Assembly (NCBI GenBank): GCA_910589045.1
Contig: CAJUSH010000009.1
Location: 1 to 64,000 of the forward strand
Direction of reading: 5' to 3'
Length of the DNA stretch: 64,000 nt
Source: an uncultured Eubacterium sp.
GTDB taxonomy: Bacteria > Bacillota > Clostridia > Lachnospirales > Lachnospiraceae
Shown here in pieces: positions 41,654 through 51,264 of this stretch. The translations under genes were made by a program, and so were the position numbers. Position 1 is the first letter of the stretch. Each line of letters opens with the position of its first letter. The notes beneath the pieces were generated by a model, which worked only from the letters and a program-made list of their open reading frames with translations, had not been told where the DNA came from and made no database searches.

Positions 41654-43003
41654 CTATCCGACGGTTATTTTTTCCCGCGGTGCCTTCGACACATGAGGCC
41701 GCGTGCCGGAAATCGCCGCAAACACCACCGTCAGGCCGCCCACGCGTCCAAAATACATGAGCACCGTCAGGATGATATGGCTCGCCAGTGACAGCTGCGG
41801 CGTCAGTCCAAGCGTCAGGCCCACGGTTCCGATGGCCGATCCTGCCTCAAAAATGCACAAAAGCATCGGCAGCCCCTCGATGCTGCTGATCAGAATACCG
41901 CCGCCGAAGCAGAAAATCAGATACATGACGAGCACCGCGGCCGCGTATTTGACGGTTTCTGCGGCGATGCGCCGGTCGAAAACCTCCACATGCTCCCTGC
42001 GGCGAAACACCGATATCATGGACATGACCAGCACCACTACCGTGGTCGTTTTCATGCCTCCCGCCGTGGAGCCGGGGGAGCCGCCGATGAGCATCAGAAT
42101 CGTCATGATCGACTGCCCCGATTCGCTCATGCACGTCAGATCCAGCGTGTTAAAGCCCGCGGTGCGCGGCGTCACCGCCTGAAAAAGCGCGCCCCAGAAG
42201 CGCTCGGCGCCGCTAAGCCCCGCCCACTGCGGATAGCCAAACTCAATGAAATAATAATACAGGGCCGGCAAAACGATCAGCACCGCCGTCGTCACAAGCA
42301 CGACCTTCGTCTGCATCCGGTAGCGCCTGATGTGCCATTTGTACGTGCGGATATCATTCCAGGTCAGAAAGCCGATGCCGCCGGTGATGATCAAAAGCAT
42401 GATCACCACGTTGATGACCGGGTCCGCCGTGTACGCCACAAGCGACGAGAAGTGCTCCCGCACACCCATCAGGTCAAAGCCCGCATTGCAGAAGGCGGAA
42501 ACGGAATGCCAGAGGGCATACCACAGCCCCTTCCCCGGGCCGAACTGACGCCAGAACACCGGAAGCATAAGCGCCGCACCCAGCAGCTCGATTCCGAAGG
42601 CTGTCAGCACGATAAAGCGGGTCAGGCGGACGATACCGCCCACCTGCGGCGCCGCGATGCTCTCCTGCATCGTGCTGCGCTGCATCAGCCCGATCTTTTT
42701 TCCCGACACGATCGTCACCGCAACCGCAACCGTCACCACGCCCATGCCGCCGATCTGGATCAGCCCCAAAATAACCGCCTGTCCGAAGCCGCTCCAGTAC
42801 GTCGCCGTATCCTGCACCACCAGCCCCGTCACACAGGTGGCGGACGTCGCCGTAAAAAGCGCATCCATAAAGGACGCGCCGCCCGCACCCCGGGTCGAAA
42901 CCGGCAGCATGAGCAGAAACGCCCCTGTCAATATGACTGCCAGAAATCCAAGTATAATAATCTGGAAAGAGGAAAGATGCTTCCTCACACGTACTTGTTC
43001 CAT
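41654..43003 (-). CDS. ktrB: Potassium transporter KtrB/TrkH
   Basis: A 449-residue membrane protein with four repeated M1-P-M2 units. Selectivity-filter-like segments are seen as TATSATCVTGLVVQD, SAFCNAGFDLMG, TPRTAGFNTLDL and AIGTVGLTLGL, each with a central Gly. ATG 43003 (after GAGGGAATACAAA) gives the usual family N-terminus (KHLSSFQIIILGFLAVIL). It imports K+ with Na+ or H+ together with KtrA, encoded 55 bp downstream. Confidence 0.95.
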   Translation of the reverse strand: MEQVRVRKHLSSFQIIILGFLAVILTGAFLLMLPVSTRGAGGASFMDALFTATSATCVTGLVVQDTATYWSGFGQAVILGLIQIGGMGVVTVAVAVTIVSGKKIGLMQRSTMQESIAAPQVGGIVRLTRFIVLTAFGIELLGAALMLPVFWRQFGPGKGLWYALWHSVSAFCNAGFDLMGVREHFSSLVAYTADPVINVVIMLLIITGGIGFLTWNDIRTYKWHIRRYRMQTKVVLVTTAVLIVLPALYYYFIEFGYPQWAGLSGAERFWGALFQAVTPRTAGFNTLDLTCMSESGQSIMTILMLIGGSPGSTAGGMKTTTVVVLVMSMISVFRRREHVEVFDRRIAAETVKYAAAVLVMYLIFCFGGGILISSIEGLPMLLCIFEAGSAIGTVGLTLGLTPQLSLASHIILTVLMYFGRVGGLTVVFAAISGTRPHVSKAPREKITVG

Positions 43004-43087
43004 TTTGTATTCCCTCGTATTGACTTTGCTTTGATCGATAGAATGATACCACATTCTCCCAAAAATAAACCTGCTATGTTGTGTTGC

Positions 43088-44419
43088 TTATGACATCTGC
43101 CTTCGCATCACAAAATAATACCACAGCCCCGCCGCATCTGCCAGAAACCAGCCGATGGGAACCGACCACCAGATGCCCGTCACACCCAGCCCTAAAATCC
43201 CCGGCAAAACATGCGCGAGCACCACGCGCGTCCCGAGGGAGCACACGGTGAGCACGACCGACATGCCCGGCCTTCCCATTGCCCGGTAAAGCCCGTAAAA
43301 CAGAAACAGAAACCCGATCCCGCAGTAAAAGGCCCCCTCAATATGCAGATAGCGGACGCCTTCCGCGATGATCGCCGTCTCGCCTGCGTCCACGAACAGG
43401 AGCATCAGCGGGCGTGCAAACACCCCCACAAGCGCCGAGACCGCCACACCGAAAAGACCCGCCGCAAGGAACGCGCCCTTTAGTCCCTCCCGGATGCGCC
43501 CATCCTCCTTCGCCCCGTAATTCTGCGCGATAAACGTGGAAAAGGCATTTCCGAAATCCTGTACCGGCATGTATGCAAAGGCGTCAATTTTCACACCCGC
43601 TGCAAACGCCGCCATGACCACCGTGCCGAAGCTGTTGACCACACCCTGCACAAGCAGGATACCCAGATTCATCACCGACTGCTGCACGCAGGTCAGCACG
43701 GAAAAATTTGCAATTTCCTTCACGCACCGCCACGAAACGCGCAGCTCCTCCCGCTTCGGTCTCAGATCCGGCATGAACAGGAGCACATAGAGTGCAATGC
43801 CGACCCCCGAAACGTACTGCGCAATCACGGTCGCCCCGGCCGCCCCGGCCACGCCAAGCTCCAGCCCGACCACAAACCACAAATCCAGCGCAATATTCAG
43901 GACGGCGGAAACCGCCAGGAAAACAAGGGGCGCCACGGAATTTCCCACCGAGCGCAGAAGCGACGCGAAATAATTGTAGAGAAACGTCGCAAAGATCCCG
44001 CAGAAAATCACGGCGAGATATTCCCGCATAGCAGGCCACACCTCACCCGGCACCTTTAAAAACGCCCGTATATAATCCAGACTCCAAAACGCCAGCACAT
44101 TCAGCAGAGCCGTCAGGGCGCAGATCAGCAAAAAGGAAGCGCAGATGCCCTCCTTTAACCCCCGCCCGTCCCGCTCCCCAAAGCGAATGGAAAAGCAGGT
44201 TCCGCTCCCCATGCACAGCCCCAGCAATATGGATGTCAGAAACGTCATCAGCGTAAAGGACGACCCCACCGCCGCCAGTGCACGGGAACCGAGAAATTTC
44301 CCCACAATCAGCGTGTCGGCCACATTATAGCACTGCTGCAGCAGATCGCCCAAAATCATCGGGACGGCAAACTTTAACATCGATTTCATGACCGGCCCGC
44401 GCGTCAAATCCGTACTCAT
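43088..44419 (-). CDS. MATE-family multidrug/sodium efflux transporter
   Basis: A 443-residue protein with 12 TM segments and the MATE pattern near the start: GPVMKSMLKFAVPMILGDLLQQCYNVADTLIVGKFLGSRALAAVG (quoted in part) and repeated halves. ATG 44419 is chosen for GGGAGGA 4-5 nt upstream over a TTG at 44464. It is divergent from the BlaI-type repressor at 44637, separated by a spacer that carries that repressor's promoter and operators. It may be part of the same regulon, but operators are nearer the repressor side. Confidence 0.92.
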   Translation of the reverse strand: MSTDLTRGPVMKSMLKFAVPMILGDLLQQCYNVADTLIVGKFLGSRALAAVGSSFTLMTFLTSILLGLCMGSGTCFSIRFGERDGRGLKEGICASFLLICALTALLNVLAFWSLDYIRAFLKVPGEVWPAMREYLAVIFCGIFATFLYNYFASLLRSVGNSVAPLVFLAVSAVLNIALDLWFVVGLELGVAGAAGATVIAQYVSGVGIALYVLLFMPDLRPKREELRVSWRCVKEIANFSVLTCVQQSVMNLGILLVQGVVNSFGTVVMAAFAAGVKIDAFAYMPVQDFGNAFSTFIAQNYGAKEDGRIREGLKGAFLAAGLFGVAVSALVGVFARPLMLLFVDAGETAIIAEGVRYLHIEGAFYCGIGFLFLFYGLYRAMGRPGMSVVLTVCSLGTRVVLAHVLPGILGLGVTGIWWSVPIGWFLADAAGLWYYFVMRRQMS

Positions 44420-44518
44420 TATTCCTCCCGCCCGTAAACCTTGTATTTTATCCTGCTTTTTCAAATTATAACCGTCCGCGGCTCCTTCGTCAATGCGAAG
44501 GCTTCACAGAATTTTCCC

Positions 44519-44547
44519 TTGACAAATAAGACCACACGTTGTAGTCT
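44519..44547 (+). promoter_or_regulatory. Promoter of the first blaI-M56 operon
   Basis: TTGACA (44519-44524) and TAGTCT (44542-44547) at 17-bp spacing. The -10 is weak, but it lies inside the first operator dyad, as expected for a repressor-controlled promoter. Confidence 0.55.
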
Positions 44548-44574
44548 TTCTTTAAAGACCACATCCTGTAGTCT
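44529..44574. promoter_or_regulatory. Two BlaI-type operator dyads
   Basis: AGACCACACGTTGTAGTCT (44529-44547) and AGACCACATCCTGTAGTCT (44556-44574) are near-identical 19-bp dyads, starts 27 bp apart. They match the ACTACA/TGTAGT type recognised by BlaI/MecI repressors. They flank and overlap the -10 of the repressor gene's promoter, indicating autorepression. Confidence 0.85.
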
Positions 44575-44636
44575 CACCGGGAAGCATATCCTTTTCCCAT
44601 GCAGCCTTATACATAAATCTTCGAAAGGAGTACCCA

Positions 44637-44999
44637 ATGGCAGATATTCAATTAGGCGTCATAGAAGCGCGCTACGCGGATCTCATCTGGGAACGCGAGC
44701 CGGTGACGTCCTCCGAGCTTGTAAAGCTCACCGCAGACGTCTTTAACTGGAAGCGCACCACCGCACACAATGTCCTGCGGCGGCTCTGTGACAAGGGCCT
44801 GTTCAAAAATGAGGGCGGAACCGTGACCTCCCTCATATCCCGTCAGGAATTTTACGCGATGCAGAGCAGGAAATTTGTGGCGGACGTTTTTGACAACTCC
44901 CTTCCGGCCTTCATCGCCGCTTTCACCAAAAGCGGCAGACTCACGCCCGAGGAGGCAAAAAAGATTCATGAAATGATCGATCAGGCACAGGAGGAGTGA
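44637..44999 (+). CDS. BlaI/MecI/CopY-family transcriptional repressor (first system)
   Basis: A 120-residue winged-helix repressor. The DNA-binding part has IEARYADLIWEREPVTSSELVKL and TTAHNVLRRLCDKGLFKNEG. The C-terminal half gives the dimer (FVADVFDNSLPAFIAAF). AAAGGAG precedes ATG 44637. Two 19-bp dyads upstream are its likely binding sites. The stop overlaps the M56 gene start (ATGA, 4 bp). Cleavage by the partner protease would relieve repression, as in BlaR1-BlaI. Confidence 0.93.
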   Translation: MADIQLGVIEARYADLIWEREPVTSSELVKLTADVFNWKRTTAHNVLRRLCDKGLFKNEGGTVTSLISRQEFYAMQSRKFVADVFDNSLPAFIAAFTKSGRLTPEEAKKIHEMIDQAQEE

Positions 45000-46837
45000 A
45001 CATGGATGCGATTTTTCTAAAGCTTATCAACATGAGTATTTGCGCGGGCTGGCTGATCCTGGCAGTCATCGCACTTCGTCTGATTCCGGCGGGCATACCA
45101 AAATGGACCCGGTGCGTACTCTGGGCACTCGTCGGCGTGCGCCTGCTGTGCCCGTTTTCCCTTGAAAGCGTGTTCAGCCTGATCCCAAGCGCCCGGACAC
45201 TAAACCCCGTCGATGTGCGCTACGGCCAGGCCCCCGGACTCGACAGTGGCATAGCGGCCCTCGACAACGCCGTCAATCCGGTAATCCGCGAGTCCTTTGC
45301 ACCGAACCCCGGTCAAAGCGTCAACCCCCTCTATGTCCTGACCTGGATCGCTGCGTTTGTGTGGCTCGCGGGAGTGCTTGCTCTGGCGGGATATGCGGTT
45401 TTCAGCTATATCCGGCTGCGGCAGATCACCGTCGAAGCCGTCATGCTGCGGGAAAACATCTACCTGTGCGACCATATCCCCACACCCTTTATTTCAGGCA
45501 TACTCCACCCTGCCATATATCTGCCCTCCGGGCTGGATGCGGACGCCAGGTACTACGTGCTCGCCCATGAACAGGCGCATCTCCTGCGGCGCGATCACTG
45601 GTGGAAGGCACTGGGCTTCTCTTTGCTGGCCGTTTACTGGTTCCATCCCCTCGTGTGGGCTGCCTACGTGCTCTTTTGCCGGGATATCGAGCTGGCATGC
45701 GATGAAAAGGCCGTAAAAGACTGGGATTTTGCAAAAAAGCAGGCCTATTCCCACGCGCTCGTCGCCTGCAGCACACAGCAGAAATCCATGCACATCTGCC
45801 CTCTCGCCTTTGGCGAGACCGGTGTAAAGAAGCGTGTAAAAGCCATCCTACGCTACAAAAAGCCGTCGCTTGCGCTCGTCGCCGTATCCGCAGCCGTATG
45901 CGCAATCGTCGCCGTATGCTTTCTGACAAACCCCCGCAGCAAGGCACAGGAAACACCGCCGCCGGGCGAGGACAGCACGGCGCGGCCCAATCCGGAGGAT
46001 GCACCCCTGCCAGACGAAGGCACCGCGGCCCGTCCCGATCCGGAGGATGCGCCCCGACCAGACGAAGGCACCGCGGCACGGCCCGATCCGGAGAATGCGC
46101 CCCTGCCCGGTGAAGACACCGCGGCCCGACCCGACCCGGAGGATGCACCCCTGCCAGACGAAGGCACCGCAGCCCGACCTGACCCGGAGGATGCGCCCCT
46201 GCCAGACGAAGGCACCGCAGCCCATCCCGATCCGGAGGATGCGCAGCCTGTCCCCGCCGTAAACACCGGCTATCCGCTCTACGATTCCCTCATTGCAAGT
46301 GCGGCCCGGGTCTTGGCGCATCCCCGCGAGGAGGAATATGAAACCGAGCGCTCGCTGTTTACCTCTGCGTACTTTTACGCCGAGATGACCTGGCAGACAC
46401 CGGGATACCTCCTCATGGATCTCGACGGAAACGGTGTGGATGAGCTGCTCTTCGGAGAAAACCACGACGATGGCTGGAACGGCATCGTCTACAATATTTA
46501 TACGATTTCCGACGGGGCGCTCGTTCGCATCGCGGACGGCTGGGAGCGGAACCGCTATTATCTGTGTGAAAACGGATATATCGCAAACGAAGGATCCTCC
46601 GGCGCATCACAGAGCACCTACTGCTATTATACCTATGACAAAGCGGCCCTGACGCCGGTGGAAGCCGTCGTATTTGACGCCTCTTCCGACCCGGAAAACC
46701 CCTGGTTTTACACCACCGGGGACCCCTACGCGCAGACGGCCGCGCAAACGCCCGTCAGCGAAAGCGAGGCCAGGGAGATCATGGACCGCTACGTGTATGT
46801 GCTCCCACAGTTCACGCCGTTTCCCGACGTACCCTAG
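44996..46837 (+). CDS. M56 (BlaR1-like) sensor protease with repeat stalk and VCBS-like extracellular domain
   Basis: A 613-residue membrane protein. Four TM segments surround the zinc-protease site HEQAH (in VLAHEQAHLLRRDH). A single TM near 300 is followed by six tandem 16-residue repeats (about 324-419; unit DEGTAARPDPEDAPLP). The C-terminal external domain has LMDLDGNGVDELLFGENHDDG, a DxDGNG calcium-type loop. It lacks the penicillin-binding domain of true BlaR1, so the stimulus differs from beta-lactams. It is cotranscribed with the repressor at 44637. Likely action: on stimulus, the protease triggers loss of the repressor. Confidence 0.85.
   Translation: MNMDAIFLKLINMSICAGWLILAVIALRLIPAGIPKWTRCVLWALVGVRLLCPFSLESVFSLIPSARTLNPVDVRYGQAPGLDSGIAALDNAVNPVIRESFAPNPGQSVNPLYVLTWIAAFVWLAGVLALAGYAVFSYIRLRQITVEAVMLRENIYLCDHIPTPFISGILHPAIYLPSGLDADARYYVLAHEQAHLLRRDHWWKALGFSLLAVYWFHPLVWAAYVLFCRDIELACDEKAVKDWDFAKKQAYSHALVACSTQQKSMHICPLAFGETGVKKRVKAILRYKKPSLALVAVSAAVCAIVAVCFLTNPRSKAQETPPPGEDSTARPNPEDAPLPDEGTAARPDPEDAPRPDEGTAARPDPENAPLPGEDTAARPDPEDAPLPDEGTAARPDPEDAPLPDEGTAAHPDPEDAQPVPAVNTGYPLYDSLIASAARVLAHPREEEYETERSLFTSAYFYAEMTWQTPGYLLMDLDGNGVDELLFGENHDDGWNGIVYNIYTISDGALVRIADGWERNRYYLCENGYIANEGSSGASQSTYCYYTYDKAALTPVEAVVFDASSDPENPWFYTTGDPYAQTAAQTPVSESEAREIMDRYVYVLPQFTPFPDVP
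45965..46252 (+). repeat. Six tandem 48-bp in-frame repeats
   Basis: Six units of 48 bp encode the 16-residue Pro/Asp/Glu stalk of the M56 protein (DEGTAARPDPEDAPLP and variants). Copy number is likely to vary between strains since units are nearly identical at the DNA level. It is coding sequence, not a CRISPR array: there are no unique spacers. Confidence 0.9.
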
Positions 46838-46913
46838 CACGTATTTCAAAAATCCTTCCCGCCGGCCGCCCCGCTTCGCCGGGTCAGGCGGTGAAAGCCG
46901 GCGTGACGGAACC

Positions 46914-47942
46914 TTACAAAAAGGTCAGCTGCCCGTCCTTGAGCGACCGCACCCGGCGCTCCGTGATTTTATCATCCTCCGTGACCCTCCCGCATAAAAG
47001 CGGAGAATGCGCATCATACCGTTTTATGCTGCGGGAAATGCGCTCCGGACTGCTGTTCGCATAACAATACAAGCACCCGTTTTGACACGTATCGTAGGTG
47101 CCCACCTCAATACTTTCGAGACAGCCGCATTCCTTTCTTTGGTTTTTATCCTTCGCCCCGCGGATGCCGCACCCCGTGATGCGCCCGATCAGCGCCGGAT
47201 CGATGCAGCTGTGATGCCCGATTCCGCACGCCGACAAATCAACGGTCTCCGCGCACGTCCCCACGCTTATGCCGTGCTCCCGCGCAATCTCCGCCAGCTG
47301 CGCCGCAAACGCCGCAAGCTCCTGCTGCGGGAGAAAAAACGGATGAAGCGCATTCATCCGTTTCTGGTTTTTCGCGTACAAATCCACAAAGCTGATCACG
47401 CACTGCTCTGTGCAGCCGTGAAGCTCCCCTGCAATCTGCGCAAAGGCTTTCAGGTGATACGCCGGGCTGTAGGTCTCCGTAAAGATGATCGGATCGTAAC
47501 GCCACACGACCCGCTCACGCCCCAGCCTGCGGGACAATTTCTGAAAGATGGGCAGCATGCACCTTTTCTTGTGCAAAACCCCCGGCTCCATATCCGCGCC
47601 GTAGCCGGTGAGCGTAAACTGAAAATAATAGGAATAGCCCTCCAATGCATCCAGCCCCGCAAGCATCGGCTGCGGATTTTTCGTCCAGAAGACAATGCAG
47701 TCCACCACCTCCGGGGACAGCAAAATCCGGCTGATCTGGTGCGCATTCATCGGATTTCTCACATACAAATATCCTTCCTTTATTCGGTTGAAAAACCACC
47801 CGGAATAATAATTCGGAATATCCGTCCTTCGGCTGGCACTCAAAATCACGCTCCCGTCCCCCTTCATGTCCTTCCGTTGCTCGTCTGAAATCCCATTCCC
47901 GTCCGTTTCTTCATACGGATTTCCAATTACATAGCGGTTCAT
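46914..47942 (-). CDS. DUF1848-type iron-sulfur (radical-SAM-like) protein
   Basis: A 342-residue protein. ILSASRRTDIPNYYSGWFFNRI and FWTKNPQPML are the DUF1848 signatures. Near the C-terminus CGCLESIEVGTYDTCQNGCLYCYA (given in part) supplies a Cys cluster with C-x3-C-x2-C spacing. The family is widespread in anaerobes and predicted to hold a 4Fe-4S cluster. The reaction is unknown. ATG 47942 has GGAGAGG about 10 nt upstream; a second in-frame ATG before KGDGSVILSASRR is also possible. Confidence 0.85.
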   Translation of the reverse strand: MNRYVIGNPYEETDGNGISDEQRKDMKGDGSVILSASRRTDIPNYYSGWFFNRIKEGYLYVRNPMNAHQISRILLSPEVVDCIVFWTKNPQPMLAGLDALEGYSYYFQFTLTGYGADMEPGVLHKKRCMLPIFQKLSRRLGRERVVWRYDPIIFTETYSPAYHLKAFAQIAGELHGCTEQCVISFVDLYAKNQKRMNALHPFFLPQQELAAFAAQLAEIAREHGISVGTCAETVDLSACGIGHHSCIDPALIGRITGCGIRGAKDKNQRKECGCLESIEVGTYDTCQNGCLYCYANSSPERISRSIKRYDAHSPLLCGRVTEDDKITERRVRSLKDGQLTFL

Positions 47943-48228
47943 TTTGCGTAATCCTCTCCACAGCCCATGAACCAGCCGATAGAGTATCGCTCAATTTCCC
48001 GGTCTGCTGCTATTTTACCACAATCCTGAGGTCGTGGAAATAAATAGTTTGCCGCGAAGCGCAAGAAGCGTAACCCGCATTGGCAAACGTAAAGCAACAG
48101 CCCCAAATCCGCCGTTGATTTGCGGGGCTGTCTGTGGTATAATAGCAATGTCGGCACACACCCGGTGACGGCAATACGACATAAAACTGCCGTCCACAGC
48201 GTGAACGGCAGTCACGAAAGGCGCAGCC
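47943..48228. other. Divergent spacer with two hairpins and a strong promoter
   Basis: CAGCCCCAAATC (48098 region) pairs with GATTTGCGGGGCTG, and in the leader ACTGCCGT pairs with ACGGCAGT (about 48187-48213). The first overlaps the promoter listed at 48115-48143. Nothing else was recognised. Confidence 0.45.
48115..48143 (+). promoter_or_regulatory. Promoter of the YcxB-type gene
   Basis: TTGATT (48115-48120) and a consensus TATAAT (48138-48143) with 17-bp spacing. The leader of about 80 nt contains a small hairpin before the ribosome site. Confidence 0.75.
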
Positions 48229-48744
48229 ATGAAATACAGCATTACCATAAACGACGACGATTACCTCAAATTTAACCTTTTCTACACCTGCCGCACAAAA
48301 AACGGACAGCGCTCCCTGCATAGCATACGGCTGTTCTTCCCGATTATTTGTGTCATACTCCTTTTCTCATTCCTGCTCTGCGGCTACGATCTCTTATTTA
48401 TTCTGATCGAAGTAGTCCTTATGTCCATACTCTCGGCAATATCCTTTTTCCGCGCCCCGAAGGTGCTCAAAAGAATCATGCGCAAAAATATCGCCCGTAT
48501 GAAGAAGAACGGAAAGCTCCCCTACCATGCGTTTTCCGAAATCGAATTTCAGGATTCCATGCTGGTAGAAACCTTTGATCAGGGCGAATATCGCCTGAAC
48601 TACACGGACATTGAGCAAATCTATTTTGAGGACGAATACATTTATATTTTTTATACGGCACTGCAGGCATTTATCATCCCCTGTCACTGCCTGGGCGGGG
48701 AGAAGGAGCACGTCATCGCATTTCTCAGAGAAAAAACAAGCTGA
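48229..48744 (+). CDS. YcxB-family membrane protein
   Basis: A 171-residue protein. A short N-terminal region (YSITINDDDYLKFNLFY) is followed by two TM segments (about 33-52 and 55-73) and a cytosolic YcxB-type domain (HAFSEIEFQDSMLVETF, LNYTDIEQIYFEDEYIYIFYT). The family is small and uncharacterised, widespread in Firmicutes. It has its own promoter and converges with the M56 gene at 48760, 15 bp away. Confidence 0.85.
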   Translation: MKYSITINDDDYLKFNLFYTCRTKNGQRSLHSIRLFFPIICVILLFSFLLCGYDLLFILIEVVLMSILSAISFFRAPKVLKRIMRKNIARMKKNGKLPYHAFSEIEFQDSMLVETFDQGEYRLNYTDIEQIYFEDEYIYIFYTALQAFIIPCHCLGGEKEHVIAFLREKTS

Positions 48745-48759
48745 GCTGTCAGCGCAGCA

Positions 48760-51264
48760 TCACTTTTCCAGGCCGTACGACTGTACCTTCCAGCCGTCCT
48801 CCTGCTTTACGACACGCATACTCAGATATGTATAGCTGTCCTCCGTGCTGTCCAAAAACTCCACCGAGACGTCCTTCGTACTCCCGGCCGGAAGCGCACG
48901 GTCCGTGCCAAGCCCCCGCACCGCCATGATCTGCGCGGTCCCGGGGCCGGAATAGGTTTCTGCACTGCCTGCAAAGCTCCCTGCGAGATAATCTTTCAGT
49001 GTATCCGAATCGCCCGCAAAATATGCCGCCGCAAACTCCTCCACCATCATAGAAAGCGCCTTGCTCTCCGATGTCTCTTCCTTCACGCTATAGCTCTCCC
49101 CATATACTTCAAAAAACGTATCCGCAATAGCCGAAAGCTCCGGTTCCCAGCCTTCCTCTGCCTCCGCAGGATAGCGGTAGAACACGCCCCACACACGATT
49201 TTCCGTCGTAAACAGCCGAACCCGCAGCACGCTCTCCCCGTTCTCCTCCGACATCACGCCGTTTTCAAAGGAAAAGCCGTTTCTTTCCAGCTCCTGCCAT
49301 GCTCCTTCCTCGGATACCTCATCAAAAGGCGTCACCCACAGATTCACGCGTTCGTTCCATACGGATGTCCACGTATCCGGCCCGTTTGCCTGCCACTCAT
49401 CCACGGGCAGATAAATCCCAAAGCCGTCCCCCTGCGTCAGCTGTGCCTGCTTGTGCTCCTCCATGCCCTCTTTCAGGAAGGTGAGCACGATCTGCGTTTC
49501 TGCACTTGCCACCGCGCGCTTCCAGTAAACCTCCTCGCCGTACCAATCCATGAGAATCCACTCGCCTCCGTCCTCAGTTACATAGCGAAGCGTCAGAACC
49601 TCCGCGCCCTCACTGTTGTCCTCGTATCGTTCTACCTCCACACGCAGGGCGTCACCGTCGGCCTCACACTGTCCCGTTCCTCCGACGCCGATTCCGATGT
49701 AATAGTGAAACGATCCGTATGCATCCGCTCCGATGACCATCTCATTCCCGTAGGAAATTCCGCTTCCCCACAGATTCTTTGTCCGGTCAAAATCAATGGC
49801 CCAGGTACCTGCCATCTGCGCGGCCAAAAGCTCCTCCTTCGTCGGATCATTCGCCTGCAGCGTCAGATCCATAAGATTCACCGGCTCAAAATTGACATTC
49901 TCCCCGATACCGGTTTCGCGATCCACCGTATACCAGTCGAGCGTCATGGTCGCGCTGTTATCCTCTGCGGTGTCATACAGATGGATCTGCACCAGACCCG
50001 CATCCGTCACCCCGTCAATCTCCACAGTCCCGGGCATCATCCCGTCATGATGGACGGCAAAATACTGCCCTGCCCGCTTGCACAGCTCCTCATCCGACAT
50101 ACCCTTCTGCACATTCTCCGTACCCGTACGCATTATAACCGTATTAAAATCGTTGTCCGTCCCCCGGGTATCCACCCCGCAGCTCACCAGCGTCCCCACA
50201 GCCGTCGTTATGAGAACTGCACCTGAGAGCAGCAGCAGCCCGTTGCGCTTTCGCACTCGCGTAAATATATTTTTAAATCGTTTTTTCATAATTTTTTTCC
50301 CTCCATAAAACTGGGTTGACAAATAGTTCCGTCTCCCGCCGGCTGCCTGAATCGCGGTAAAGAGCGTTTCCGTATAAGCCTTTCGGTCAGCATACGCAAT
50401 CCCCCGGATGACACGCTCGTCACAGGAAAACTCCATATCCACCACGGCACGCCGCCTCATCAGATAAATGAGCGGATTAAACCAGTGGATGGAATTTGCC
50501 GCCAGAAACAAAAACTTCACCGCCACGTCATGGCGCTTGAGATGGATCAGCTCATGCTTTAAAATAAAATACAGCTCCTGCGCGCCGTAGCCATAATCCG
50601 GCAAAAGCAGGATTGGCCTAAAAACACCCACGACCATCGGGCTGATGCTCCCTTCGTAAATGCGCACGGACGGCAGTCGTTTGATATGCAGCTCCTCCGA
50701 AAGCCTGTGCATCAGCAGGCAGATCGTCTCCTCCCCGCCCGCGCCGGAGCCGTCGGCTTCACATGCGTTCCCCGGCTGCTGCAGTGCCTGCGCACAAAAT
50801 TCCGCATCCGCTATCCCGCGTGACTCCTCCCGGATCCGTTTTCGATAGCGGCAGTAGCTGCATACCGGGAACAGCAGTGACACTGCACACCCAAGCAGCC
50901 ACACACCGGCCGCCAGGTCAAGTACGCTCACCGCACCGCGCTCCTCCTGCTGCCCGCCGATCGGCACCGTCATCTGGGGCGGCACCTCAATGACCACCTG
51001 CCGGCGCACTACATCCGCAGGCGCGTTGCCCTGCTGCGTCTCCTGCCCTTTTGAAAACGCCTGCATTGCCCGCTGTGCCGACTGTACCACAGTCTGCCCG
51101 TTCACCGGCAAAAGCAGCCGCAGTGCCAGAAAAATCCAGATGTAATAGCTCCACTTCGCGGCGTAGCGCCGGTTCAGAAGCGGCAGCAGGAGCATGCAAA
51201 GCGCCGCGGTCGCACCGGTCGCAACCGAGATGCCGAAAATTGAAAGAAATAAATCCGTGATCAT
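48760..51264 (-). CDS. M56 (BlaR1-like) sensor protease, second system
   Basis: An 834-residue protein. The N-terminal membrane protease has four TM segments and the zinc site HELIH in YFILKHELIHLKRHD, then DMEFSCDERVIRG. A fifth TM near 345-365 is followed by a Cys in a lipobox-like VSCGVD and a large extracytoplasmic part of about 460 residues with two or three beta-rich segments. Those include a YxxxGxG domain and an EVYGESYSVKEE region. No penicillin-binding domain is present. It overlaps its repressor gene by 4 bp. The external ligand is unknown. Confidence 0.85.
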   Translation of the reverse strand: MITDLFLSIFGISVATGATAALCMLLLPLLNRRYAAKWSYYIWIFLALRLLLPVNGQTVVQSAQRAMQAFSKGQETQQGNAPADVVRRQVVIEVPPQMTVPIGGQQEERGAVSVLDLAAGVWLLGCAVSLLFPVCSYCRYRKRIREESRGIADAEFCAQALQQPGNACEADGSGAGGEETICLLMHRLSEELHIKRLPSVRIYEGSISPMVVGVFRPILLLPDYGYGAQELYFILKHELIHLKRHDVAVKFLFLAANSIHWFNPLIYLMRRRAVVDMEFSCDERVIRGIAYADRKAYTETLFTAIQAAGGRRNYLSTQFYGGKKIMKKRFKNIFTRVRKRNGLLLLSGAVLITTAVGTLVSCGVDTRGTDNDFNTVIMRTGTENVQKGMSDEELCKRAGQYFAVHHDGMMPGTVEIDGVTDAGLVQIHLYDTAEDNSATMTLDWYTVDRETGIGENVNFEPVNLMDLTLQANDPTKEELLAAQMAGTWAIDFDRTKNLWGSGISYGNEMVIGADAYGSFHYYIGIGVGGTGQCEADGDALRVEVERYEDNSEGAEVLTLRYVTEDGGEWILMDWYGEEVYWKRAVASAETQIVLTFLKEGMEEHKQAQLTQGDGFGIYLPVDEWQANGPDTWTSVWNERVNLWVTPFDEVSEEGAWQELERNGFSFENGVMSEENGESVLRVRLFTTENRVWGVFYRYPAEAEEGWEPELSAIADTFFEVYGESYSVKEETSESKALSMMVEEFAAAYFAGDSDTLKDYLAGSFAGSAETYSGPGTAQIMAVRGLGTDRALPAGSTKDVSVEFLDSTEDSYTYLSMRVVKQEDGWKVQSYGLEK

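Noticed and set aside
41990-43093. 367-codon open frame on the plus strand
   Set aside because: Antisense to the KtrB gene; very His/Arg-rich, no start signal.
45965-46252. Tandem repeat as a possible CRISPR array
   Set aside because: Units are contiguous, in frame and without unique spacers; they encode a protein stalk.
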